From Bacteroidales bacterium (lineage in GTDB: Bacteria > Bacteroidota > Bacteroidia > Bacteroidales > UBA3824), in assembly GCA_017535325.1 (NCBI GenBank), contig JAFXUC010000117.1:1-50298 (forward strand): a DNA stretch of 50,298 nt, given 5' to 3'. Below, in pieces: positions 17,349-24,828 of this stretch; position 1 is the stretch's first letter; each line of letters starts with the position of its first letter. Below the pieces are notes generated by a model. That model was given only the letters and a program-made list of their open reading frames with translations, searched no databases and was not told the origin of the DNA. Made by a program: the position numbers and the translations under genes.

Positions 17349-17638
17349 GCTTCCTCCGCTGTTGCGTAAAACTCAAAAAACTTGTCAAAACCAGTCATTT
17401 CCATAACGTCCCTGATTTCGCTGCTGACACCCGCGAGCGAAACTTTCAAGCCCTTGGGCGCGGCAACCTTGTACGAGTAGAGAAGGACACGGAGTCCGGC
17501 ACTCGAAACATAGTTGCAGCCGCTCAAATCAATAACAACATTGTCGCCTCCGTCGAGAACCGCGAGGATTTTCGGCTGTTCTGCTGCTGCGTTGGACGAA
17601 TCCAAACGCTCGCCTGTTTTATAAATTTTTGTACTCAT
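17336..17638 (-). CDS. second STAS domain protein, antagonist type
   Basis: The 100-residue protein is a STAS domain: VVIDLSGCNYVSSAGLRVLL carries the phospho-acceptor loop, with Ser46 aligned to the phosphorylated Ser of SpoIIAA, and the C-terminal half (GLKVSLAGVSSEIRDVMEMT) is typical. It differs clearly from the STAS protein at 14894-15205, so the pair is not a recent duplication. The gene is wedged between the AGE-fold enzyme (6-bp gap) and glgX (13-bp overlap). It may be a second substrate for the single RsbW-like kinase or may bind a metabolic enzyme directly; both are inferences. Confidence 0.9.
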   Translation of the reverse strand: MSTKIYKTGERLDSSNAAAEQPKILAVLDGGDNVVIDLSGCNYVSSAGLRVLLYSYKVAAPKGLKVSLAGVSSEIRDVMEMTGFDKFFEFYATAEEACKE

Positions 17639-17644
17639 CGGCTT

Positions 17645-19504
17645 TTAGTTTTTGGGTACTACAACTACTTTTACCTTCGGACGGTATTCAACGGCGGGAA
17701 GTTGAACAGTGAGAGCCTCAGCATCGAATTTTGTCCAAGGTTTGCCGTCAATTTCTACGCTTTCAATCTTGATACTGTCTTTGGGCAGAATATCCGGGCT
17801 TACTCTCAAAACATTGTCTTTGAAACCGTTGACAACCGGCTTAAAGTAAAGCGGCAACGGTTTTTTGGTGTTCAAAAGGTTGGTGTAAGTTGCTGCCAAA
17901 TAAGCCAATTCTACCGAGTGATAAGCACTCATTGAATGTGAACCTTTCTTTCTTTCAGTACCCATAAGGTAAGGCAGACCGTTAGCCAAAACATTGAAAT
18001 AAACCGCTCCATCGTCCTGATCGAGGAAGTATGTGTTGTAGAATGCTGCCGACTCACGGGCATATTTGAGGTAGTCAGCATCTTTGAACAAGCCGTAAAG
18101 GATTTCGTAAGCCAAAATACCCTGTTCTTGCTGCCACCAAGCCTTGCGGTCGTGCCAAGCAAAACGGTAATACTCTTCATTGCCACGGAGTTGACGCTCC
18201 ATAACGTCGTACCAGCCGAAACGCTGAACGTCCATACCTGTTTTCGGCATAACCTCTGCAATGTGTTTTGCAAACTCTACGTAAGAATCTTTCGGACAAA
18301 TACTCTGGAAACGCATCAAGTTCCACGCAATTTTGAGGTTGTGTCCCACAACGGCACGGTTTTGCTGCCAGCCCCATGTAAGATCGTGGCTCCAATCGTC
18401 CATAAAACGCTCGTTTACAAACGGAGAGTTTTCGTAATCGGGAAAATGTTTTGTAATCGTATCAAATGTGTATTCCAAGAATTTTTTGTATTTTTCCTCT
18501 CCCGTTGCAAGATAAAGGTTGATAAGGTATGCCGGTGCATGGTCGCCGACAGAGTTCCAGTTTTTCTTCATGCGGTTTGCGCCGAGGCTTGCGCTATTAG
18601 GAGACAAAGTTACAGGGTCGATGTGTGAATAGTAGCCCTCGCCTTTGGTGTCTTTGAAGAAACGGTCAAAAAGGTCGATCGTAAGTTCAGCATCTTTCAA
18701 GATTTTTGGGTCGCCGTTTGCGCGGTAAGTCTGAATAGGACCTGCCAAAGCATAAATCTGCTCGTACATCGGAATAGCGTCGTAGTCGTCGCCGAACTCA
18801 GAGGTGAAGATTTTTTTCTCCATGCCGTTAGAGTCAACGTCGATTCCGTGATACCAATAAACGACATTTTCGTCTACGTCATAAAAACGCATGTGCTTTT
18901 TGAGGTATTCAACGCCTTTTTCCGCAACTTCCAAATAAATGTCTTCGCCGGTAAGCATAAACGCCGAAGCCATACCGTAAATCATACGAGAAATCGTGTC
19001 GGTCTCTTGACGGAAAGAATTTTTCTCGCTCTTGCCGCCGAGCGTTACAGAGGTGCGGTAGTTGTCGTAATTGATGTCGCCGTCGGGGAACTGTGCGCGG
19101 ATAAAGAAGTTACAAATACTTTTTGCCTGATTAGCCCACCAGTTTTGCTCCTCAAAACGAAACTTGCCCTGAGCCTTTTCGGGAAAATCAATCTGTTTTG
19201 CCTCAAAAGCGTACTCACCGTTTGACTGAGGATAGAAAATACCGAAAGCAAACACCATTCTGCCGTCCTGAGCCAAAAGACTGTACATATTGCCCGTAGC
19301 GTCCTGATACGGTTCGTCGAGGTTGCGCATAAGACGCGCAAAAGTTGTATCCGTCAGAGCGACTTCAAAAGCCCTGCCGTCAGATGTTGTCAGCGTGAAA
19401 GTTTTTTTCTCTGCGCTGAAATTGCTTACATAACCGGAAATCAAATCGGTAAATTCAAACTGCATTTTACCTGCCGGTTTGAATGTCTTAAAATTGTCTT
19501 TCAT
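17645..19504 (-). CDS. AGE-superfamily (alpha/alpha)6-barrel enzyme, sugar 2-epimerase-like
   Basis: The 619-residue protein contains the barrel of the N-acylglucosamine/cellobiose 2-epimerase superfamily between about residues 115 and 545. Active-site-like features are His388 in VVGHNLKIAWNLM, the aromatic pair in RKAWWQQEQGI (Trp456-457) and His523/His529 in SHSMSAYHSVELAY, close to those of cellobiose/mannobiose 2-epimerases. The first 110 residues form an extra beta-rich domain and the last 70 another beta domain, making it about 200 residues longer than a simple epimerase. It has no signal peptide. A reaction on mannose- or glucose-containing saccharides is likely, but it could be a hydrolase-like or dead-end relative. 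Next to glgX and an MFS transporter. Confidence 0.75.
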   Translation of the reverse strand: MKDNFKTFKPAGKMQFEFTDLISGYVSNFSAEKKTFTLTTSDGRAFEVALTDTTFARLMRNLDEPYQDATGNMYSLLAQDGRMVFAFGIFYPQSNGEYAFEAKQIDFPEKAQGKFRFEEQNWWANQAKSICNFFIRAQFPDGDINYDNYRTSVTLGGKSEKNSFRQETDTISRMIYGMASAFMLTGEDIYLEVAEKGVEYLKKHMRFYDVDENVVYWYHGIDVDSNGMEKKIFTSEFGDDYDAIPMYEQIYALAGPIQTYRANGDPKILKDAELTIDLFDRFFKDTKGEGYYSHIDPVTLSPNSASLGANRMKKNWNSVGDHAPAYLINLYLATGEEKYKKFLEYTFDTITKHFPDYENSPFVNERFMDDWSHDLTWGWQQNRAVVGHNLKIAWNLMRFQSICPKDSYVEFAKHIAEVMPKTGMDVQRFGWYDVMERQLRGNEEYYRFAWHDRKAWWQQEQGILAYEILYGLFKDADYLKYARESAAFYNTYFLDQDDGAVYFNVLANGLPYLMGTERKKGSHSMSAYHSVELAYLAATYTNLLNTKKPLPLYFKPVVNGFKDNVLRVSPDILPKDSIKIESVEIDGKPWTKFDAEALTVQLPAVEYRPKVKVVVVPKN

Positions 19505-19547
19505 AATTTGATACTTTATTTTGTAATTATTTTAGTAATTTTATTCA

Positions 19548-20732
19548 TTATTCTTCGTCTTGAAGAGGTTTTGGCGATATTGTGGTTGCCAAAATCTTGA
19601 CAGCCAAACCAATGATTATTGTTGTAACCGTTGCCACAATAAACCTCATCCTCAAATCTTCGCTGTCGGTACCGGTGCCAAACAAGTTGGTGTAGAACGG
19701 CGACACAAACTGTCCCAACTGCGCCACCATTGACACAACAGCCACACCGAGAGTACGCTGTCTTGGAGTAACAATGCGCGGCACAAAGGTAAACAACGGA
19801 GGTATAGACACGCCGCCGCCGATACCAATTATCAGGCAACCTGCCATTATCATATTGTAGGATTGAGCCTCGGCGATAACAAAATAACCCGCCGCCATAA
19901 ACAGAGTGGCTATCGTTACCGTCCAGTCTTTGAGATTCTTCATAAGCCAGCCAAGCATTATGCCGGCAAAGATGGCAGGAATCCTCATCACAGACAATGC
20001 AAAACCACAGTCCTTAGCGTCGCCGAGATTTTCATGCGCCATAAAAAGTGCTAAGTCGGTATTAACCACAAAAAAACACACGAAAATCATCATAGCCAAA
20101 AATGCCAACGGATAAATCTTCCAATTAAAAGATTTTTTGGAACCGGCAACTGTTTTTTTTACAGGCGGTATCGTAGGCATAAAGAGCAGCGTCATTATTA
20201 TCGAGACTACAACAAAAGCATAGCACAAGAAAGAGTAACGCCACGAAATGTTGGCAAGTACGCCTGAAAGTGCCATAAAAATAAGACCGCCGAGTTGATT
20301 GACCGCTCCTTGATACCCCATCATCTTGTTACGCTTATTGGTATCCGACACAAAGTCAAATATAAGTGATGTAGAAAGCGGCGTCATAATGCCGATGCCA
20401 ACGCCAAACATCACGCGCATTGCGATAAGCATACCAAAATCATTGACAAAACCGCCGCCTACGCCAAAAACAAGAAACAAAAACATGCCAACAAGCAAAA
20501 TCTTCTTCTTGTCGAAACGCTCGGTAAGTTTGGCAGCCACAAGTCCGAGCGGCATCATCAGGGTAGGCAACGTAAGCACCAACTTGGCCTCCGTCTCGCT
20601 GATCCCCTGAAACGCTTCCTTGATTGCCGCCAATGCCGGTGCAACCGCCGTTGGAGCCATTATAGTCAAGAGCGATACCGAAAGTATCGCAGGCATTAAC
20701 ATTACCGAATATTTTTCTTCTTTCTGTTCCAT
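19548..20732 (-). CDS. major facilitator superfamily transporter
   Basis: The 394-residue protein has about twelve hydrophobic segments in two halves of six, as in MFS carriers. The loop after helix 2 reads GLVAAKLTERFDKKKIL, matching the G-x-x-x-D-R-x-G-R-K-type signature in a relaxed form. There is no signal peptide and length is normal. The substrate cannot be read from the sequence. The gene lies 43 bp upstream of the AGE-fold enzyme and 13 bp downstream of the porin-like gene, so an outer- and inner-membrane uptake pair feeding that enzyme is an attractive but unproved idea. Confidence 0.88.
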   Translation of the reverse strand: MEQKEEKYSVMLMPAILSVSLLTIMAPTAVAPALAAIKEAFQGISETEAKLVLTLPTLMMPLGLVAAKLTERFDKKKILLVGMFLFLVFGVGGGFVNDFGMLIAMRVMFGVGIGIMTPLSTSLIFDFVSDTNKRNKMMGYQGAVNQLGGLIFMALSGVLANISWRYSFLCYAFVVVSIIMTLLFMPTIPPVKKTVAGSKKSFNWKIYPLAFLAMMIFVCFFVVNTDLALFMAHENLGDAKDCGFALSVMRIPAIFAGIMLGWLMKNLKDWTVTIATLFMAAGYFVIAEAQSYNMIMAGCLIIGIGGGVSIPPLFTFVPRIVTPRQRTLGVAVVSMVAQLGQFVSPFYTNLFGTGTDSEDLRMRFIVATVTTIIIGLAVKILATTISPKPLQDEE

Positions 20733-20745
20733 TTCGTTAAAATCA

Positions 20746-21945
20746 TTATTGCATCATACGCACCGGCTTGCCTACCAAGACACTAAGCCGCAAAAAATTT
20801 CCGCACGCTGAATAGTCGCCGGTAGTCTTATCCACAGTTTGCTGTTTTATAACCTGAGGTGTACAATAATACGTAAGCAAAAGTCTGCGTGTAAGCGACA
20901 ATTTCATATATGCGCAAAAATTGTACGCCGAAAAGTTATTGGAAAACGACCCCAAAAATTCACTTTCGAGACCAACCTGCGAAAAGAAATTACTTTTAGG
21001 GAAAAACCTCATTCCGTATGCGTGAATAAACGTTTCTTTCAAAGAATTGTGCGTATCGGAAACAACAGGAGACAAAAATTTAAGATAATCGTAAGCATTG
21101 GAAGAATGAGGGACTCTGCCTACGTAGTGTGTATAACCGCCACAATTGGCATAAGCCTCAAACATTGCTTTCTTTATCGAAAACTCAATCTCACCGGCAA
21201 AATAAGTATTGCTTCCTTCATAACCTATAATTTCGTTCTTCAGCTCGTCTTCAAACTGTCTATTGAAAGAAAGAAGGCAATGCAACCTTAATCCGGACGC
21301 AAAATTTTTGCTTGCACCGCCATACACCCCCCTCAAATCTAATTTTTTGAATCTGGGTTTTATACCAAGACAATAATACGCTGCGACACTCCCATTGCCT
21401 ATCCGACCGTCAAATTCCAATGCATCATTAATATAAACCTTGCGACCATAAACATGAGCCGAGGATTGTTCCACTGCAATGCGACCAAAATACTGCGATT
21501 TGGTAAGTGAATTAAGCAGGCGTCCTACCCGTACCTTACAATTGCCCTTTTTGAAATAATGCTCAATCTCAACATTGGGTACAACGAGTTTTGAATCCGA
21601 ATTTACCCCATCCTGAGTATTTAAAAAAGCCATAAGAGCATATATATTAGTATTATCCTCCAACTTAGACGAAAAAAGCAAATCTGCTCTCTCTCGTAAA
21701 TAATTGTCAGGAGCAGAAAATCTGTCGTCATCAAGCGAAGTAGAGGTAAATACAATATCACAAAGAGTTTGGAAAGCAATATTTACGGTATGAACAGGAG
21801 CAATATTGTCAAATTCCTCTGATGCCACAACCTCGAAATTTGCAGCATCAAAAGTAGAATCATTATCAATCTTAACCGTAATGTTTTGCGCCAGCGTTTC
21901 CAATACAGCAAAAACTAATATAACCGCTGAAAGAAGTTTCTTCAT
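20746..21945 (-). CDS. porin-like outer-membrane beta-barrel protein of unknown specificity
   Basis: The start at 21945 (MKKLLSAVILVFAVLETLAQ) is preferred over a longer frame because it yields a signal peptide and sits 4 bp after the upstream stop at 21950. The mature part, about 380 residues, is rich in alternating hydrophobic and aromatic strands (YIIGYEG, AGEIEFSIKKAMFEAYAN, CAYMKLSLTRRLLLTYY) and has Gly-rich turns, consistent with an outer-membrane barrel. No family could be named. It stands between the thiamine-diphosphate enzyme and the MFS transporter, which suggests passage of a small substrate across the outer membrane. Confidence 0.65.
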   Translation of the reverse strand: MKKLLSAVILVFAVLETLAQNITVKIDNDSTFDAANFEVVASEEFDNIAPVHTVNIAFQTLCDIVFTSTSLDDDRFSAPDNYLRERADLLFSSKLEDNTNIYALMAFLNTQDGVNSDSKLVVPNVEIEHYFKKGNCKVRVGRLLNSLTKSQYFGRIAVEQSSAHVYGRKVYINDALEFDGRIGNGSVAAYYCLGIKPRFKKLDLRGVYGGASKNFASGLRLHCLLSFNRQFEDELKNEIIGYEGSNTYFAGEIEFSIKKAMFEAYANCGGYTHYVGRVPHSSNAYDYLKFLSPVVSDTHNSLKETFIHAYGMRFFPKSNFFSQVGLESEFLGSFSNNFSAYNFCAYMKLSLTRRLLLTYYCTPQVIKQQTVDKTTGDYSACGNFLRLSVLVGKPVRMMQ

Positions 21946-21949
21946 TGTA

Positions 21950-23605
21950 TTATACTTTTCCGAGGTTAAACGGCGGATACTGCTCGTTGTCAACAAGGAC
22001 GTCGATAATGCACGGTTTGTTCAAGGCTATTGCCTCTTTAAGAGCCGGTACAAATTCGTCCAACTTATTGACTTTGAAACCTTTTGCACCGCAACTTTCT
22101 GCATATTTTACAAAGTCGGGATTATCAAAAGTCATAAACGCCTCGTCGTTGTACATATTCAACAGGAATTTTTTGATAATGTTAAATTCGTTGTTGTTGA
22201 AGATAATCCAGATAACCGGAATATTGTACTGAACGGCGGTCATAAGTTCAAAACCCGCCATCTGATAGCAGCCGTCGCCTACGCCCGCAATAACCACTTT
22301 GTCGGGGTTTGCGCATTTAACGCCGATTGCGCCGTTGGTGTGGCTTGCCATAGGGCCGAAACTTCCCGGATTTTGATAGCGTTGGTTTTTGTTAAGTTGC
22401 AAGTAACTTGAAAGCCAAAGCATGTGGCTGCCCGCGTCGCCCATAACAATCGCATTTTCAGGCAGATTGTCTGAAAGTTGACGAACCATGTCGCCTGCAA
22501 AAGTTTTTGCTGCTCCAAGGTGCGGTTTTTCGTTGTAATATTTTTCCTGCGAAAGCACGGGAGTCTTAACATCAAAACTTTCTTTGGAAAGAATTGCCAA
22601 AATCTGCTGCAAAGCCGGTTTAATGTCGCTGAGGACAGGGGCTTGCGGTTTGTAGACTTTTCCGATTTCAACAGGGTCTATGTTGATGTGTACTAATTCT
22701 TTGCCTTTGTAAAGGTCGGGGCGGAAGGCAAACGTTGCATTCTGAGCGAAAGAGTTGCCCATCGCAATTACCGTCTCTGCTTGTGCGAAATAATCGTTGG
22801 CAGCCTTGTCGCCCGAAGAGCCGTACATACCGAGGCAAAGTTTATGGTTTTCAGGTAGATAGCCTTTCGCGTCCATAGTCTGAACAAAGGGAATCTGATA
22901 TTTTTCAACAAGTTGCAGAAGTTCGTCTTTTGCGCCGCTACGTATGCAGCCATAACCAATGAGGGCGAGCATTTTTTTGCCCTTTTTGAGGCTGTCGGAA
23001 AGAATGTCGGCTGCATGGCGGATTTCAGAATCCTTGGGCAAAACGGGTTTGATATTAAGTTTTACCTCACGGAAATTTTTAACTTCTGCCGTTGTAATGT
23101 CTTTTGGAATGTGAATATGCACGGGCCCCGGACGACCTTCAAAAGCAAGGTTGAGAGCCTCTTCCAAGATGTCGCATGTGTCATCGGCATTTTCGATGAT
23201 GAAAGATTTCTTACAGGTGGCAGAAAACATCACCTGCGAATCGGGGGTGCGGCTAAGTCCGGTTGACTCGTTGAGTGCGCCTTTGCCCCTCTGACTCATA
23301 GACGTATAACCCGTTATCGCCAAGAGCGGCAACGAATCGGAAAGAGCAACCGCCATTCCCGAAAACAGATTGAAAGCACCCGGTCCGCCCGTCGCAAAAC
23401 ATACGCCGAGATTGCCCGGATTAAACATTGTGTATCCGCAAGCCATAAAAGAGGCTGCCTGTTCGTTGCGAATGATTACTGTCTTGATTTTTTTTGAGTC
23501 CCTGAGCGCGAGCAGCATGGAAGCGTTTACCTGTCCGCTACCGCCGAAAAAGTGCTTTACGCCAATGTCTTCAAGGACTTTTACGATGGTTTGATTTACG
23601 TCCAC
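21950..23605 (-). CDS. thiamine-diphosphate-dependent enzyme (acetolactate synthase / decarboxylase family)
   Basis: The 551-residue protein has the three-domain layout of acetolactate synthase-like enzymes: a Pyr domain with the cofactor-activating Glu48 (IIRNEQAASFMACGY), a middle domain, and a PP domain with the metal/diphosphate motif GDGCYQMAGFEL ending in FNNNEF. There is no FAD-binding evidence. Relatives include benzoylformate decarboxylase, oxalyl-CoA decarboxylase and sulfopyruvate/phosphonopyruvate enzymes, so the substrate stays open. The start codon is GTG at 23605; no upstream ATG in frame gives a better start. It lies 63 bp after a tautomerase gene and next to a DJ-1 gene, which together hint at alpha-keto acid or reactive-carbonyl metabolism. 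Confidence 0.88.
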   Translation of the reverse strand: MDVNQTIVKVLEDIGVKHFFGGSGQVNASMLLALRDSKKIKTVIIRNEQAASFMACGYTMFNPGNLGVCFATGGPGAFNLFSGMAVALSDSLPLLAITGYTSMSQRGKGALNESTGLSRTPDSQVMFSATCKKSFIIENADDTCDILEEALNLAFEGRPGPVHIHIPKDITTAEVKNFREVKLNIKPVLPKDSEIRHAADILSDSLKKGKKMLALIGYGCIRSGAKDELLQLVEKYQIPFVQTMDAKGYLPENHKLCLGMYGSSGDKAANDYFAQAETVIAMGNSFAQNATFAFRPDLYKGKELVHINIDPVEIGKVYKPQAPVLSDIKPALQQILAILSKESFDVKTPVLSQEKYYNEKPHLGAAKTFAGDMVRQLSDNLPENAIVMGDAGSHMLWLSSYLQLNKNQRYQNPGSFGPMASHTNGAIGVKCANPDKVVIAGVGDGCYQMAGFELMTAVQYNIPVIWIIFNNNEFNIIKKFLLNMYNDEAFMTFDNPDFVKYAESCGAKGFKVNKLDEFVPALKEAIALNKPCIIDVLVDNEQYPPFNLGKV

Positions 23606-23626
23606 GATTTTTTCAAATTAAAAGTT

Positions 23627-23652
23627 AACAATTAACAACGTTGTTAATTGTT
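23627..23652. repeat. 26-bp perfect palindrome
   Basis: AACAATTAACAAC is followed immediately by its exact reverse complement, centred at 23639/23640, in the gap between the tautomerase and the thiamine-diphosphate enzyme. Sequence composition (AACAATTAAC) is like the inverted repeat at 23925-23967, which flanks the other side of the tautomerase gene. Confidence 0.85.
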
Positions 23653-23668
23653 CATTATTCATTGTTAA

Positions 23669-23899
23669 TTATTTTTCCCATTCTGCGGCATTGAATTTTG
23701 CCTTTGCGTTTTTCGGCGGATTTTCCGAAAAAAGTTTTCCACCGGTAGCGCACTCGTTCAAATCAAAACCGTTGAAGAACAAATAAATTCTGTCCTTGGG
23801 AACACCTGAAACTTCTGAAAATACAGAAATAAATTTGTCAGCGATGACCGCTTTTTGCTTGTCGGTCATTTCTATGCTGTTGATAATTATAGCCGGCAT
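23669..23899 (-). CDS. 4-oxalocrotonate tautomerase-family protein
   Basis: The preferred start at 23899 gives a 76-residue protein beginning MPAIIINSIEMTDKQK; after Met removal the N-terminal Pro is the catalytic base of the tautomerase superfamily. The longer 98-residue frame would bury that Pro and starts inside an inverted repeat, so it is rejected. The segment VPKDRIYLFFNGFDLNECATGG fits the family, where a helix-strand unit follows, and length is at the upper end of the 60-75 residue monomers. It would tautomerise a small keto-enol or related substrate in the cytoplasm. Neighbours are the thiamine-diphosphate enzyme and a DJ-1 family gene. Confidence 0.85.
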   Translation of the reverse strand: MPAIIINSIEMTDKQKAVIADKFISVFSEVSGVPKDRIYLFFNGFDLNECATGGKLFSENPPKNAKAKFNAAEWEK

Positions 23900-23924
23900 A
23901 TTTTTTTTAAAATTGATAATTAAC

Positions 23925-23967
23925 AGTTGACAATTGACAGTGTAAAAGTGCATGTCAATTGTCAACT
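23925..23967. repeat. 15-bp inverted repeat with 13-nt spacer
   Basis: AGTTGACAATTGACA (23925-23939) is exactly repeated in reverse complement at 23953-23967, and the surrounding AATTGATAATTAAC / ATCAATTGTTAATTGAT extend the symmetry imperfectly. It lies between the tautomerase start and the DJ-1 stop codon and could form a hairpin in the transcript. Confidence 0.8.
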
Positions 23968-23983
23968 ATCAATTGTTAATTGA

Positions 23984-24757
23984 TTAAATCTTGCTCAATA
24001 CTTCTACAATCTTGTCGCCGTATGCGATAGAACTTTCTACCGACGTACCGGTGATGAAAGGATGATCGTAGTAAACCTGCGGATTTTCACGGTTTGTGTT
24101 GATTCTTGCAATGCAAGCACCGTTAGGACCAACAGCGTCGCGAACCAAATCCTCAATAGGCCAAAGGAATCCGGGAGTGATGACGTCTGTTCCTTTGTTG
24201 TCGGGAGTTGCGCCGTAGAGGTCGTATGACATTGCCATTCCAGGTCCGTAGAAGTCCCAAGCACGCGGGTGAGCACAAATCTTTTTGCCGTAGATAATTG
24301 ATTTATAATCATTCTCGGGGTCGCGCAAGAATACGAGAGCCGATACTGCGTAGCAAAGTGCTGCCACGATTTTGCCGCTCTTGTAAGCGTCCATGATGAG
24401 TTTGTGGAGTTCCCAGCAGTTGCACATGTCAATCATTGCACCGGGACCGCCTGTCAAAGCGATAGCGTCGTAATCCTCCATTTTAGCCTCCGAAAATTTC
24501 AACGGATGAGCCCACTCGTCGCCATCAACAAGTTCTTTGCAACGTTTACAAACCCAATCGGGGTTGGTTTTAATGTTCTGAACACCGTCTACAAAATCAG
24601 GATCAACACTGATTTGGAAAGGTAACGGTTTTTTGCCTTGGGGTGTAGCCAAAGTTACTTCAAATCCTGCTTTTTTGCAAGCGTCCCACGGAGCCTGCAA
24701 CTCTTCGCCCCAAGCACCCATGTTGGTGGCGATAATCAATACTTTTTTCTTTGCCAT
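23984..24757 (-). CDS. DJ-1/PfpI family protein, Hsp31-like
   Basis: The 257-residue protein belongs to the DJ-1/PfpI superfamily. It shows a Glu pair in NMGAWGEELQAPW (about residues 12-24), the TGGPGAMIDM segment and the nucleophile elbow VAALCYAVSALVF with Cys135. A WELHKLIMDAYKSGKIVAAL segment precedes the elbow, as in Hsp31/YhbO-type members, which are longer than plain DJ-1. Such proteins are glyoxalases III, chaperones or deglycases; reactive-carbonyl detoxification would fit the tautomerase and thiamine-diphosphate neighbours. It is the first gene of the long minus-strand run ending at 4084; its own promoter is not clear. Confidence 0.85.
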   Translation of the reverse strand: MAKKKVLIIATNMGAWGEELQAPWDACKKAGFEVTLATPQGKKPLPFQISVDPDFVDGVQNIKTNPDWVCKRCKELVDGDEWAHPLKFSEAKMEDYDAIALTGGPGAMIDMCNCWELHKLIMDAYKSGKIVAALCYAVSALVFLRDPENDYKSIIYGKKICAHPRAWDFYGPGMAMSYDLYGATPDNKGTDVITPGFLWPIEDLVRDAVGPNGACIARINTNRENPQVYYDHPFITGTSVESSIAYGDKIVEVLSKI

Positions 24758-24828
24758 AATTGGTAAATGTTTAAAAAATTAATAATTTATTTTGTGTGCG
24801 GTTGTCCGCACGGGTTTGTATTCTTTTA

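Noticed and set aside
17645..19504. Calling the AGE-fold enzyme the mannobiose 2-epimerase of the PUL
   Set aside because: The gene is 22 kb away, has extra domains and lies in another transcription run, so the link is only listed as a possibility.
23900..23965. Longer start of the tautomerase gene
   Set aside because: It would hide the catalytic N-terminal Pro and runs through an inverted repeat.
24796..24811. GTGCGG-TTGT-CCGCAC hairpin after the lipoprotein gene as an intrinsic terminator
   Set aside because: The stem is only 6 bp and there is no T-run on either strand, so it is not counted as a terminator.
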